From Planctomycetota bacterium (lineage in GTDB: Bacteria > Planctomycetota > UBA1135 > GCA-002686595), in assembly GCA_016709875.1 (NCBI GenBank), contig JADJLZ010000001.1, positions 434,001 to 498,000 of the forward strand: DNA of 64,000 bases, written 5' to 3'. This document shows, one piece after another, positions 1 to 7,550 of the stretch. The position numbers were made by a program, and so were the translations under genes. The notes under the pieces are model-generated. The model was given only the letters and a program-made list of their open reading frames with translations, was not told where the DNA came from and did not search any database. Position 1 is the stretch's first letter. Every line of letters starts with the position of its first letter.

Positions 1-90
1 CACGCGCCGCGCACAGGGCTGATCCGCGCTGATTTTCTCGATCAAATCGAGCTCGGTGAGAGCTCCCAGTTCGTCCGTGGCCGGTTGCAT
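1..90 (-). CDS. partial gene, probable ECF-type sigma factor N-terminus
   Basis: The first 30 codons of a leftward gene are present, starting at the ATG at 90 and running off the window edge. The peptide begins MQPATDELGALTELDLIEKI and continues SADQPCARRV. The pattern of a short polar lead followed by 'LTELDLIEKI.ADQPCARR' resembles the start of sigma-70 region 2 in ECF sigma factors, but 30 residues are too few to prove it. A CAAC-N16-CGTC promoter-like element lies 23 bases upstream of the start, which would fit an autoregulated ECF gene. No strong Shine-Dalgarno sequence is visible. It could also be an unrelated gene. Confidence 0.4.
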   Translation of the reverse strand, partial: MQPATDELGALTELDLIEKISADQPCARRV

Positions 91-103
91 CGTTTTCGTC
101 GCC

Positions 104-142
104 CCACACAGAAGACGCTCGGACCAAGCGAAGGTTGCGCGT
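104..142 (-). promoter_or_regulatory. ECF-type promoter-like element (CAAC-N16-CGTC)
   Basis: Read on the minus strand, this 39-base stretch holds CAAC, exactly 16 bases, then CGTC. That matches the -35 'AAC' and -10 'CGT' signature of ECF sigma promoters. It points at the start codon at 90 and would give a leader of about 16 bases. The same 39 bases recur with 35 identities at 59146-59184, in the left end of an insertion sequence. Use as a promoter is inferred. Confidence 0.45.
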
Positions 143-274
143 CGCGAACGTTTCTCATTTGGGAGACGCCAACGGATTTGCAGAGTACCTGCACCAAATT
201 CTCCGGCGTTGCACGGAATCGCCGCCCCGGGAGTTCACCGAAGTAGTCCTTGATGCTCCTCGCTGTCTCCCTAC

Positions 275-490
275 GCGGGTTTCGACCCGCATGACAACGC
301 TGCCCACCTTTGGGTGGATCCTGCTCGGGCTGTGGGCCGTGGAAGTCCTGATCTTCTTCCTGTCCTACCGCCAGAGTCGGAGTTCCTGATCTTTCCTGGA
401 GGTTGATTGCCCTTCGTCGCGAATCCTGAGCGCGGCGAAAAGCCCTGACTCCAAGCCCGTGGGCGGGGGCTCGCGATCTCGGTCGCGAGC
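275..490. other. hairpin-rich intergenic stretch
   Basis: Bases 91-565 hold no large gene but are strongly structured. Three hairpins lie here: 275-280/285-290 (6 bp, TTCG loop), 413-421/431-439 (9 bp with one G-T pair, 9-base loop) and 469-476/483-490 (8 bp perfect, 6-base loop). A fourth at 503-535 has a terminator form. The block could be a small structured RNA, an attenuator for the small frame at 291, or a 3' regulatory tail of the CBS gene transcribed from the other side. It matches no RNA family I recognise. Confidence 0.35.
291..389 (+). CDS. possible small membrane protein (32 aa)
   Basis: A 32-codon reading frame starts at the ATG at 291. It encodes a single hydrophobic helix (FGWILLGLWAVEVLIFFL, residues 7-24) followed by a polar, basic tail (SYRQSRSS), a typical layout for a one-pass small membrane protein. 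It begins directly after a GCGGGT-TTCG-ACCCGC hairpin (275-290), so there is no free Shine-Dalgarno site. A terminator-like hairpin lies downstream at 503-535. The hydrophobic block is hard to explain as chance, but the gene is unproven. Confidence 0.3.
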   Translation: MTTLPTFGWILLGLWAVEVLIFFLSYRQSRSS

Positions 491-502
491 TTTGGGACTT
501 GC

Positions 503-540
503 ACAAACGGCCGTGCTCCTGACACGGCCGTTTGTCCTTT
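503..540 (+). terminator. perfect 13-bp hairpin followed by a T-rich run
   Basis: ACAAACGGCCGTG at 503-515 pairs perfectly with CACGGCCGTTTGT at 523-535 across a 7-base loop, and CCTTTTAA follows on the plus strand. This is the best intrinsic-terminator shape in the window. On the minus strand the same stem lies 30 bases after the stop codon of the CBS-domain gene, so it may work in both directions, although the T tract favours the plus strand. Confidence 0.65.
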
Positions 541-565
541 TAAGGGGCGCTCCCCCTCGCGCCGT

Positions 566-1174
566 TCAGCGCTTCTTCGCCAGGGCGCGGGCGCGCGGCT
601 GGCGCGCGGACTTGCTGGCGGATTTCACGGCAGGCTTGCTGGTGGACTTCGCGGCGACTTTCGGGGCCGGCGCGGCCTGGCGCGGGCTCGGCTGGAGTGT
701 CCCCTTCTCCTCGGCGGACGGCTTCGCGCTCGCACGCGGCTCGCAGATGCAGGCGAGGACGCGCGCGACCTCCTTGTGGCCGAGCGCGCGGCCCTTGCCC
801 TTGCGCGCGGAGGAGCGCGCGAAGTCGGAGAGCGTCAGCATCCCGACCAGGCGGCCGTTCTCGACCACGGGCAGGCGGCGCACCTGGCGCGCTTTCATCA
901 GCTCCGCGGCCTTGGCCGCGTCGGCCTTCGCGCCGATCGAGAAGACCGTGTGCGACATGTGGCGCGCGACCGCAGAGAGGTGCAGCGGTGCGCCCGAGGT
1001 GTAGGCCGCCATGCACACGTCGCGGTCGGTGATCATGCCGACCACCATCCCGGCCGCGTCGACGACGGGCAGGGCTCCCAGATCGTGCTCCCAGAGCAGG
1101 CGAGCGACGCTGGAGAGGGTGTCACCCGGCGTGCAGGCGCGCGGGTTCTTGGTCATGCATTGTTCGACGTTCAT
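566..1174 (-). CDS. CBS-domain-pair protein with basic tail
   Basis: This 202-aa cytoplasmic protein carries two CBS motifs, about residues 4-60 (MTKNPRACTPGDTLSSVARL ... GMITDRDVC) and 75-130 (...RRLPVVENGRLVGMLTLSD). Such pairs bind adenosine ligands (AMP, ATP, SAM) and act as sensors. Residues about 150-202 form a Lys/Ala/Ser-rich, disordered, strongly basic tail (AKSTSKPAVKSASKSA) that might bind nucleic acid; this is inference. The start at 1174 is chosen because GAGGAG lies 8 bases upstream and the CBS domain begins at once. A longer upstream extension would be low-complexity. No enzyme domain is attached, so its partner is unknown. Confidence 0.85.
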   Translation of the reverse strand: MNVEQCMTKNPRACTPGDTLSSVARLLWEHDLGALPVVDAAGMVVGMITDRDVCMAAYTSGAPLHLSAVARHMSHTVFSIGAKADAAKAAELMKARQVRRLPVVENGRLVGMLTLSDFARSSARKGKGRALGHKEVARVLACICEPRASAKPSAEEKGTLQPSPRQAAPAPKVAAKSTSKPAVKSASKSARQPRARALAKKR

Positions 1175-1224
1175 GGGTGGCTCCTCGGTGTGGGAGTCCA
1201 TCCTACCCCGCGCAGCGCGCTCGT

Positions 1225-2445
1225 TCACCTCTCGAGTGCGAGCGCGAGGTCGGAGAGCACGCTCTCGAGCGACTGCCCGGTGCGCTTTTCGAACGTGTCG
1301 GCTGCGCTCTTCTGCTGCTTGCAACCCGCGACCATCTGGTAGGGCACGCGCTCACCGAAGTTGCGGTCGATCCATTCCACCAGCGCGAGGCCCTCGGAAT
1401 AGGCGGTCTGCAGTTGCTCCTCGTCGCCGATCTCAGCCAGGCTCTTCTGCAAGTCCGCGAGCGGCAGGAGCGGCTTGCCGCGCAACCGTTCGCGCGCGTT
1501 CTGCACGCGCTGCGCCCGCGCGGGGAGGCTCTCGTACTCCAGGTACTGCGCCAGGCCTTCGTTCAGCCAGCCCGGGACGCCGGCGCCGCCCGAGGAGGAG
1601 ATGAAGGCGTGCGCGATCTCGTGGCGCAGCACGCGCTCGAGGTCGTTCTTCTCCTTCTGGATGTTCTCGACCGGCACGCGCACCGTGCCGTCGAACAGGC
1701 CGCCGGCCCAGTGGCCGATGCCGGTCGCATCGTGGAAGCCCTCCTTGCGGTACAGCACCACGCGGATCTTGGGCCTCCCTTTTTCGACCGGCCAGGTGTC
1801 GAAGAGCTCGCCGTACTGCTGGTAGGCGCGCTCGAGCAGCGGCGTGATCAGGAACGCGCCGCCGAGCAGGTCGTCGCGGTCGCCGTCGTAGGAGAGGTCG
1901 AAGTGCTCCGAGCTGTCCTTCCAGAAGCCCGCCTCCGACTTCGCGAGACGCTCCATCTGATCCAGGCGCGACTCGATGTCCTTGCGCGCGGGCGCGAGCT
2001 CGTGCGCGCGCCGCATCGCGCTCTGGGCCTGCGCGCGTTCTTCGTCGTCGGCGGAGTCGAAGTCGTGGTTCGCCTTGCGCGCGAGCGCCTCGGCCAGGTT
2101 CTCGGCGAAGACCCTGTCCGCCGGCAACGCCGCGTGGCAGGCCTCGAAGAGCTCGATCGCGCGCACGTAGTCGCCCGCCTCGAGCGCGTCGATCGCCTGG
2201 CGGTTCTTGCGCACGAGTTCGATCGGCGCACCGCGCGGCTCCTGCGCGGGCCCCTTCTTCAACTCGACCTGCGCCATGTCGCGCCGGTGACCGGAGACCT
2301 CGGGCAGGTCGGGGGCGGCGAAGGCGGGCTGCGCGGGGTCCTGCCGCGGCGCGGGCTCGGGCTGGCGCTGCTCCCACCAGGTCCACGCGCCGTACGCACC
2401 GGCGCCGGCGAAGCAGAGTGTCAGGAGGGCGTCGCGGGCGCGCAT
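1225..2445 (-). CDS. peptidase MA-like zinc metalloprotease, membrane-anchored
   Basis: This 406-aa protein has an N-terminal signal or anchor (LLTLCFAGAGAYGAWTWW, residues 8-25). A helical, TPR-like region covers about 75-170, and a gluzincin-type protease domain about 180-400. The zinc site is HEIAH at 275-279 with the third ligand in NEGLAQ at 295-300, as in the peptidase-MA family. It is expected to act outside the cytoplasmic membrane; the substrate is unknown. AGGAG lies 5 bases before the ATG at 2445, supporting this start. Its stop lies about 50 bases from the CBS gene start, so the two may be co-transcribed. Confidence 0.85.
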   Translation of the reverse strand: MRARDALLTLCFAGAGAYGAWTWWEQRQPEPAPRQDPAQPAFAAPDLPEVSGHRRDMAQVELKKGPAQEPRGAPIELVRKNRQAIDALEAGDYVRAIELFEACHAALPADRVFAENLAEALARKANHDFDSADDEERAQAQSAMRRAHELAPARKDIESRLDQMERLAKSEAGFWKDSSEHFDLSYDGDRDDLLGGAFLITPLLERAYQQYGELFDTWPVEKGRPKIRVVLYRKEGFHDATGIGHWAGGLFDGTVRVPVENIQKEKNDLERVLRHEIAHAFISSSGGAGVPGWLNEGLAQYLEYESLPARAQRVQNARERLRGKPLLPLADLQKSLAEIGDEEQLQTAYSEGLALVEWIDRNFGERVPYQMVAGCKQQKSAADTFEKRTGQSLESVLSDLALALER

Positions 2446-2553
2446 GCGGCTCCTATGTCGTCGCTTCCCCCACGCGAGCGCAAGCCACCGCCCCGAAACT
2501 CCGCTCGGAGGCGAGGCTGGGAACTCGCTCCAGGGGCCGCCTCCGCGCTACTC

Positions 2554-2582
2554 TTGCATTTCCGAACCCAGACTTCGACAAT
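2554..2582 (+). promoter_or_regulatory. sigma-70-like promoter giving a leaderless mRNA
   Basis: TTGCAT (2554-2559) and GACAAT (2577-2582) are separated by exactly 17 bases. A start site 6-7 bases after the -10 box would fall on the A of the ATG at 2589, so the downstream AAA ATPase may be translated from a leaderless message. This fits the lack of a spaced Shine-Dalgarno sequence there. Confidence 0.4.
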
Positions 2583-2588
2583 TCAAGG

Positions 2589-3773
2589 ATGGCTCGCGTC
2601 CCCCGCCCCCCCAAGCAGCTCCGTCGTGCGCGGCGCACGGCCGAGATCCTGCGCCAGCTGCGGCGCTTCCCAGTGGTGGGCCTGCTCGGTCCGCGCCAGA
2701 TCGGGAAGACGACCCTGGCGCGCGAGGTGGCCCGAGGATTCCGCGGCACGGCGCACCACTTCGACCTCGAGGACCCGGCTCAGTCGGCTCAGCTCGGCGA
2801 AGCGGGCCTCGCGCTGCGCGAACTGCGCGGACTCATCGTGCTCGACGAGATCCAGCGCCGGCCGGACCTGTTCCCCATGCTGCGCGTGCTGGCCGACCGC
2901 CGCCCGCTTCCGGCGCGCTTCCTCGTGCTCGGCAGCGCGGCGCCTGAGCTCCTCCGTCAGAGCTCCGAATCGCTCGCCGGGCGCGTGCACTACCACGAAC
3001 TCGATGGACTTTCGCTCGAGGAGGTCGGGATCGGTGCCCTGGAGCGACTCTGGCTGCGCGGCGGTTACCCGCTCGCGTTTCTCGCGCGAGACGAGCAGGA
3101 GAGCTGGAAGTGGCGCGAGTCCTTCGTTCGCACGTTGCTGGAGAGCGAGTTGCCCGGGCTCGGGATCCGCATCGCATCCACTACCCTGCGGCGCTTCTGG
3201 ACCATGCTCGCGCACTACCACGCCCAGACGTGGAACGGCTCAGAACTCGCCCGCGCCTTCGGCGTCTCCGACGTGTCGGTCCGCCGCTACCTCGACGTGC
3301 TCAGCGCGACCTTCCTCGTGCGCCAACTTCAGCCCTGGAGCGAGAACCTCTCAAAGCGGCAGGTGAAGGCACCCAAGGTGTTCGTCGCCGACACCGGGAT
3401 CCTGCACCAACTGCTCGGGATCCGGACCGCGACCGATCTCGCGCGACACCCCAAGGTCGGAGCCTCGTGGGAGGGCTTCCTGATCACAGAGGTCCTCCGC
3501 CGGCTGGGTGCGCAGCCCGACGAGGCCTTTTTCTGGGCCACGCACGCCGGAGCGGAGCTCGACCTGTTGGTCGTACGCGGAGAGCGCCGGCTGGGGTTCG
3601 AGATCAAGCGCACGGACGCGCCCCTGGTGACGGCTTCGATGCGGGTGGCGCTGCGGGACCTGCACCTCGAACGGCTCGACGTCGTACACGCGGGCGAGCG
3701 CACCTTCCCGATCGCCGAGGGCATCCGCGCGCTCGCGGCGACCCGCCTCCTCCAGGATCTCGCACCGCTCTGA
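2589..3773 (+). CDS. DUF4143-type AAA ATPase
   Basis: This 394-aa protein has a P-loop ATPase domain with Walker A GPRQIGKT (34-41) and Walker B LIVLDEIQ (D86, E87). A winged-helix-like region follows around 215-250, then a C-terminal DUF4143 domain. In the last part, ELDLL and GFEIK (near residues 320-345) resemble a PD-(D/E)XK nuclease core. The family is widespread and often mobile or defence-linked, but its reaction is not established. The start at 2589 sits just after a promoter-like element; upstream in-frame codons lack family-like sequence. The gene stands alone and converges on the cysteine-cluster gene, with 12 bases between stops. Confidence 0.85.
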   Translation: MARVPRPPKQLRRARRTAEILRQLRRFPVVGLLGPRQIGKTTLAREVARGFRGTAHHFDLEDPAQSAQLGEAGLALRELRGLIVLDEIQRRPDLFPMLRVLADRRPLPARFLVLGSAAPELLRQSSESLAGRVHYHELDGLSLEEVGIGALERLWLRGGYPLAFLARDEQESWKWRESFVRTLLESELPGLGIRIASTTLRRFWTMLAHYHAQTWNGSELARAFGVSDVSVRRYLDVLSATFLVRQLQPWSENLSKRQVKAPKVFVADTGILHQLLGIRTATDLARHPKVGASWEGFLITEVLRRLGAQPDEAFFWATHAGAELDLLVVRGERRLGFEIKRTDAPLVTASMRVALRDLHLERLDVVHAGERTFPIAEGIRALAATRLLQDLAPL

Positions 3774-3785
3774 CCTGCGCACGGA

Positions 3786-4514
3786 TCAGTCAGCGCCCCC
3801 ACGCGAGCGCAAGAGTTCTTCCACCCGCGCGTAGCTCGCGGGGTAGGAAAGTTGGCGTTCGAGAGCGCGCAGTCGCGACTGGAGGGCCTCGACTTCTTCC
3901 GGCGCGAGGCCTGCGCGCGACGCACGGCAAGCGAGCGGCCGGCCCGCGCCCAGGCGGCAGTGCGGAGCCGCCACATCGCTCACGCCGCGCGCGTCGAGCG
4001 CGTGGTCGGCCTCCATGCCGGTCGCGAAGAGTTCCTCGGGTGCGCGCTCGAGACAGCAGCGCTCGTCCGTGCTCGCGCATTCGGGGATCGAGGCGTACAG
4101 CGCGCGCAACTCCCCCGCCGCGCGCGCGCGCACTTCGGCGGAGACGATCACCGCGATTCCCGGACAGGTCGCGCGCGCAGCCTCGAAGGCCGCGGGATCG
4201 GTGAGCACGCGCTCCCAGTACGGGAATTGCCGACAGTGCTGCGGACGCGCCGCGTAGACCGAACAGGTGTTCTTGCCCACGAGCAGCGCACAGCGTCCGC
4301 CCTCGTTCGCGACCTCGCGCAGCGAGAGGCGCTCCACGCCCGTGTTCGGATCGACGACGCGCCGCAGGTGGCGCTCGGCGAAACGCGCCGCGCTCATGCC
4401 GAGCGCGCGCGCCATGGGCTCGATCTCGGGCTCCTCGATCCAGACGTGGCCCGAACCTCCGCTGCAACAGTGCCCGCAGCGCGTGCAGGCGAAGCGGAAG
4501 GCGGGGGCGGACAT
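3786..4514 (-). CDS. YkgJ-family cysteine-cluster protein
   Basis: This 242-aa cytoplasmic protein has the conserved N-terminal CTRCGHCCSGG (residues 9-19) followed by a Cys/His series including CALLVGKNTCSVYAARPQHC. This is the pattern of the UPF0153/YkgJ family, thought to bind zinc or an Fe-S centre. More cysteines occur in the C-terminal half (CPGI, CAS, CCLE, HCRLG, LACR), more than in short family members. No enzymatic role is established. The ATG at 4514 places the cysteine motif at the usual position. The last 40 residues are helical. Confidence 0.75.
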   Translation of the reverse strand: MSAPAFRFACTRCGHCCSGGSGHVWIEEPEIEPMARALGMSAARFAERHLRRVVDPNTGVERLSLREVANEGGRCALLVGKNTCSVYAARPQHCRQFPYWERVLTDPAAFEAARATCPGIAVIVSAEVRARAAGELRALYASIPECASTDERCCLERAPEELFATGMEADHALDARGVSDVAAPHCRLGAGRPLACRASRAGLAPEEVEALQSRLRALERQLSYPASYARVEELLRSRGGAD

Positions 4515-4609
4515 GCGCCGCGAGCCTATCGAAAGCCGGGGTTCCTGGCACAATGCGGTCCGGGCGCGGCGAACGCTGCGCGGACTCACACAAGGGAGTG
4601 CCCGACCCC

Positions 4610-4930
4610 ATGACGCGACCGACGGATGTGCACACTCTGCGCGACTTCACGCAGCACTCGACGGAGTTCATCCAGAAGCTCCTCGCCTCCGGACGCCCGA
4701 GAGTCCTGACCGTCGAGGGCCAGCCGACCGTCGTCGTCCTCGGCATGGTGGCGTACCACAGGCTCGAACACCTCGCGGAGCGCTGGGAAGCCGTCGATCA
4801 GGTTCGCGAGGGACTCGAGGACGTCGAGGCCGGCCGGCACCGTTCCTACGGCGAGGTCATCCGCTCTCTGCGAGAGCGCTACGGCACCGGAAACGGCTCG
4901 ATCGAGGACCTCGCAGGCCCGCAGCCCTAG
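4610..4930 (+). CDS. Phd/YefM-type antitoxin without an adjacent toxin
   Basis: This 106-aa protein begins with a Phd/YefM fold (LRDFTQHSTEFIQKL ... LTVEGQPTVVVLG.VAYHRL, residues 10-60), which normally binds the operator and neutralises a toxin. A C-terminal region (about 65-95) with EAGRHRSYGEVI is common in members that occur without a RelE partner. AAGGGAG lies 11 bases before the ATG at 4610; an ATG at 4553 is also in frame but reads non-family sequence. No toxin follows: the next gene is a convergent kinase whose end overlaps by 4 bases. It may be a stand-alone regulator. Confidence 0.75.
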   Translation: MTRPTDVHTLRDFTQHSTEFIQKLLASGRPRVLTVEGQPTVVVLGMVAYHRLEHLAERWEAVDQVREGLEDVEAGRHRSYGEVIRSLRERYGTGNGSIEDLAGPQP

Positions 4931-6066
4931 AACCTGCGCCGCGGCCGCGGGGCCTGGCGCGGGGCCGCGGCCTCGCCCTTGGTGAAGTCGAGCTTCTCGC
5001 GGCCCTTCAGCTGCTCGCGGATGTCCTCCAGTAGCTCTTCCCAGCTCTGGTAGCGGACGTCCGCTTCTTTGGCCATCATCTTCTGGATGAAGTACGAGAG
5101 GTGCGGCGAGAAGCCGCGCCCCTTCAGCTCGGGCGCGTTGAGCGCTTCCTGCACCTGCTTGCGCAAGAGGTCCTCGTCGTTCGAGCTCTGGAACGGCAGC
5201 CGGCCGACCGCGACCTGGAAGAGCGTCACTCCGAGCGAGTAGACGTCGCTGCGCAGGTCGGCTTGCGCACCGCCGCGCGCCTCCTCGGGCGAGAGATACG
5301 CCACGGTGCCGGTCGCGCTGCCCTCCTGCGAGGTCTTCGCGCCCTGGTCCGCGGCGAAGCCCAGGTCGATCAGCTTCACGCGACCGTTGTGGTCGAGCAT
5401 CACGTTGCCCGGCTTCACGTCGCGGTGCACGAGGTCCTTCGAGGAGAGGTAGCTGAGCACCTCCGCGACGGCGAGGATCAGCTTGAGCGCGACCTCCTCC
5501 TGGAACTCCTGGCCCTTGTCGAGCAGTTCGAGCAGCGTCTCGCCCTCGATGCACTCGAGCTTGGCGAAGTAGATCTCGGGCCCCTCCTTGGGCACGAACT
5601 TGGCCGGACCGAAGCCCTTCACGAGGCCCGGGTGCTCGAGCGATTTCAGCAGGTTCGCCTCGCGCACGAAGGAGGCGAGCATCTTGGGCTGTTCGGCGGA
5701 CTCGGGCTTCAGCACCTTCAGCGCGAGCGTGCGCCCGGTCTTTTTTTCGCGCGCGCGGAACACGTCGGCGGTGCCGCCGTGGCCGAGCTCCTGCAGGATC
5801 TCGTAACCGGGGATCTCGGGCACCGCGCCGGCCTTCGTGCGCCGCAGTCCCTCGACCTTCTCCGCACTCCAGCCCAGCTCGCTCTCGAGCAGGCGGTCGA
5901 GGACGGCGCCGCCCTTCTGCATGCGCGCCATCAACGCCTCCGCCTGCGCACGGTCCAGCCGGCCGCGGTGGACGAGCAGGGCCAGGAACTCCACGTCGGA
6001 AGAGACGGTCATGAGGTGGCGGATGATACCGACCGTCTGGCGCGATGCACGGGGGGGCGTGGACAT
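4927..6066 (-). CDS. Hanks-type serine/threonine protein kinase
   Basis: This 379-aa protein has an N-terminal helical region of about 85 residues and then a protein kinase domain. Visible motifs are the glycine loop GHGGTADVF (95-103), the ATP lysine in LALKVLK (K117), HRDVKPGN (214-221) and the metal site DLG (234-236) in place of DFG. It ends in a Lys/Arg/Pro-rich tail and has no membrane helix or sensor domain, so it is predicted to be soluble. The start at 6066 is the longest; a Met at 6012, just before conserved-looking helical sequence, is an alternative, and neither has a clear ribosome site. It is divergent from the Clp-type gene, so the two may share a control region (6067-6214). 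Confidence 0.85.
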   Translation of the reverse strand: MSTPPRASRQTVGIIRHLMTVSSDVEFLALLVHRGRLDRAQAEALMARMQKGGAVLDRLLESELGWSAEKVEGLRRTKAGAVPEIPGYEILQELGHGGTADVFRAREKKTGRTLALKVLKPESAEQPKMLASFVREANLLKSLEHPGLVKGFGPAKFVPKEGPEIYFAKLECIEGETLLELLDKGQEFQEEVALKLILAVAEVLSYLSSKDLVHRDVKPGNVMLDHNGRVKLIDLGFAADQGAKTSQEGSATGTVAYLSPEEARGGAQADLRSDVYSLGVTLFQVAVGRLPFQSSNDEDLLRKQVQEALNAPELKGRGFSPHLSYFIQKMMAKEADVRYQSWEELLEDIREQLKGREKLDFTKGEAAAPRQAPRPRRRF

Positions 6067-6214
6067 CCGCGTTCGATCGGCAGCGCGCGTGCACGAACTG
6101 CAATTCGAGAACGAAACCTGCGCCGATCCGTGCGGGAATTCGAGCCGGTTTCAAGTCCGCGAGAGCGCCCGGCCGAAGGAGCCCCCACCCCCGACTCGCG
6201 CCCCACGCCCCCAC

Positions 6215-7543
6215 GTGAATCCCGTCAAGAGCCGCAGCGTCTATCGCTATTTCGAGCCCGCGGACACCTTCGTCCAGATCCTGGTCGTCGATCCCGGTTC
6301 GCTCGACCTCGAGGTCAAGCCCGGCCTGAACCGCGCCGCGTACCGGCGGCTGGTCGTGCAAGGCTGCATGCCCGCCTTCAAGCAGGATCTCTCGCAGCGG
6401 CTCGAAGAGCTCTTGCCCGACGATCCGCTGCTGGCCGAGGACCTGCTCTACCAGCTGTGCGTCGAAGTCAACCCGAGCCTCGACATCCACACCGTGCGCA
6501 TCGCCAGCGAACCGCGCCGCGAAGGCGTCGCGCAGGCGCGCACGGCCGCCGACATGCTGCGCCAGGTGCGCGACCCCGAGGAATTCCTCGAACGCCTGCG
6601 CACGCGCGCGCGCAGCCTCGAACGTCGACTGCAGCGCAAGATCATCGGCCAGGACGAGGCCGTCGGAGCCGTCGTGCGCGCCGTCGAGAAGGCCGCCGCG
6701 GGACTCTCGAGCGAAGGCCGGCCGCTCTCGGCCTTCCTGCTGCTCGGCCGCACCGGCACGGGCAAGACCGAGCTCGCGAAGTCGCTCGCGAGCGAGCTCT
6801 TCGGCGACGAGTCGCACAAGGGCCTCGTGCGCATCGACTGCGCCGAGTACGCGCTCGCGCACGAGTACTCCAAACTGATCGGCGCGCCCCCGGGCTACGT
6901 CGGCCACGAGGACGGCGGCCAGCTGACCGAGCTCGTCTTGAAGAACCCCGAGAGCGTGGTGCTCTTCGACGAGATCGAGAAGGCGCACCCGCGCATGCAC
7001 AACCTGCTGCTCTCGATCCTCGAGGACGGCGCGCTGACCGACTCCAAGGGCCGGCGCGTGAGCTTCGAGAACTGCCTGGTGATCCTGACCAGCAACGCCG
7101 GCGCGCCCGAGATGACGCAGGCGCGCAAGCAGGTCGGCTTCAACCGCCCGACGACGATCGGCAAGGTGCAGCTGCGCGAGCTCGCGATCGACGCGCTCGA
7201 ACGGCAGTTCAGCCCCGAGTTCCTCGGCCGTCTCGACGAGACGATCGTGTTCAACGAGCTCGACCTGAAGTCCGCGCAGCAGATCGCCCAGCGTCAGCTG
7301 ACCGAGCTGGCTGCACGCGCCCGCAGGCGCGGGATGAAGGTCGCCTTCACGCCCGCGGTGGCCAAGTGGATCGCCTCGAAGGGCTATTCGCCCGACTACG
7401 GCGCGCGCGAACTGCGCCGCGTGATCCAGCGCGAGGTCGAGACCCCGCTCTCGCGCCGCATGATCGGCCGCGCGAAGGGCGAAGAAGGCCTGCTGCGCGT
7501 GCGCGTCGAGTCCGAGGGGCTCGCGATCGAGCGCGAGGACTGA
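6215..7543 (+). CDS. single-AAA ClpA/ClpB-type (D2-only) ATPase
   Basis: This 442-aa protein has an unfamiliar N-terminal region (1-140) and then only the second AAA+ module of Clp/Hsp100 proteins. Motifs are IIGQDEAV (143-150), Walker A GRTGTGKT (178-185), the pore loop GAPPGYVGHEDGG (223-235) and Walker B VVLFDEIEKAH (248-258). A Clp-D2-small C-terminal domain follows (YSPDYGARELRRVIQREVETPL). Classical ClpA/B have two AAA modules and an N domain, so this is a short variant, possibly an unfoldase with dedicated substrates. The GTG at 6215 is chosen because protein-like sequence (NPVKSRSVYRYFEPADTF) starts there. A 223-bp piece of this gene recurs at 17020-17242. Confidence 0.85.
   Translation: MNPVKSRSVYRYFEPADTFVQILVVDPGSLDLEVKPGLNRAAYRRLVVQGCMPAFKQDLSQRLEELLPDDPLLAEDLLYQLCVEVNPSLDIHTVRIASEPRREGVAQARTAADMLRQVRDPEEFLERLRTRARSLERRLQRKIIGQDEAVGAVVRAVEKAAAGLSSEGRPLSAFLLLGRTGTGKTELAKSLASELFGDESHKGLVRIDCAEYALAHEYSKLIGAPPGYVGHEDGGQLTELVLKNPESVVLFDEIEKAHPRMHNLLLSILEDGALTDSKGRRVSFENCLVILTSNAGAPEMTQARKQVGFNRPTTIGKVQLRELAIDALERQFSPEFLGRLDETIVFNELDLKSAQQIAQRQLTELAARARRRGMKVAFTPAVAKWIASKGYSPDYGARELRRVIQREVETPLSRRMIGRAKGEEGLLRVRVESEGLAIERED
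7034..7256 (+). repeat. source copy of a 223-bp duplication
   Basis: These bases inside the Clp-type gene recur at 17020-17242 with 222 of 223 identities (the one difference is G at 7054 against C at 17040). This copy lies in an uninterrupted reading frame and so is the parental one. The repeated part encodes the stretch from LTDSKGRRVSFENC to LDETIVFN. Confidence 0.95.
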
Positions 7544-7550
7544 GGCCCGA

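Noticed and set aside
42..506. A 154-codon leftward frame across the hairpin-rich gap
   Set aside because: It has no family-like composition, runs through the perfect terminator stem, and ignores the promoter-like element pointing at position 90.
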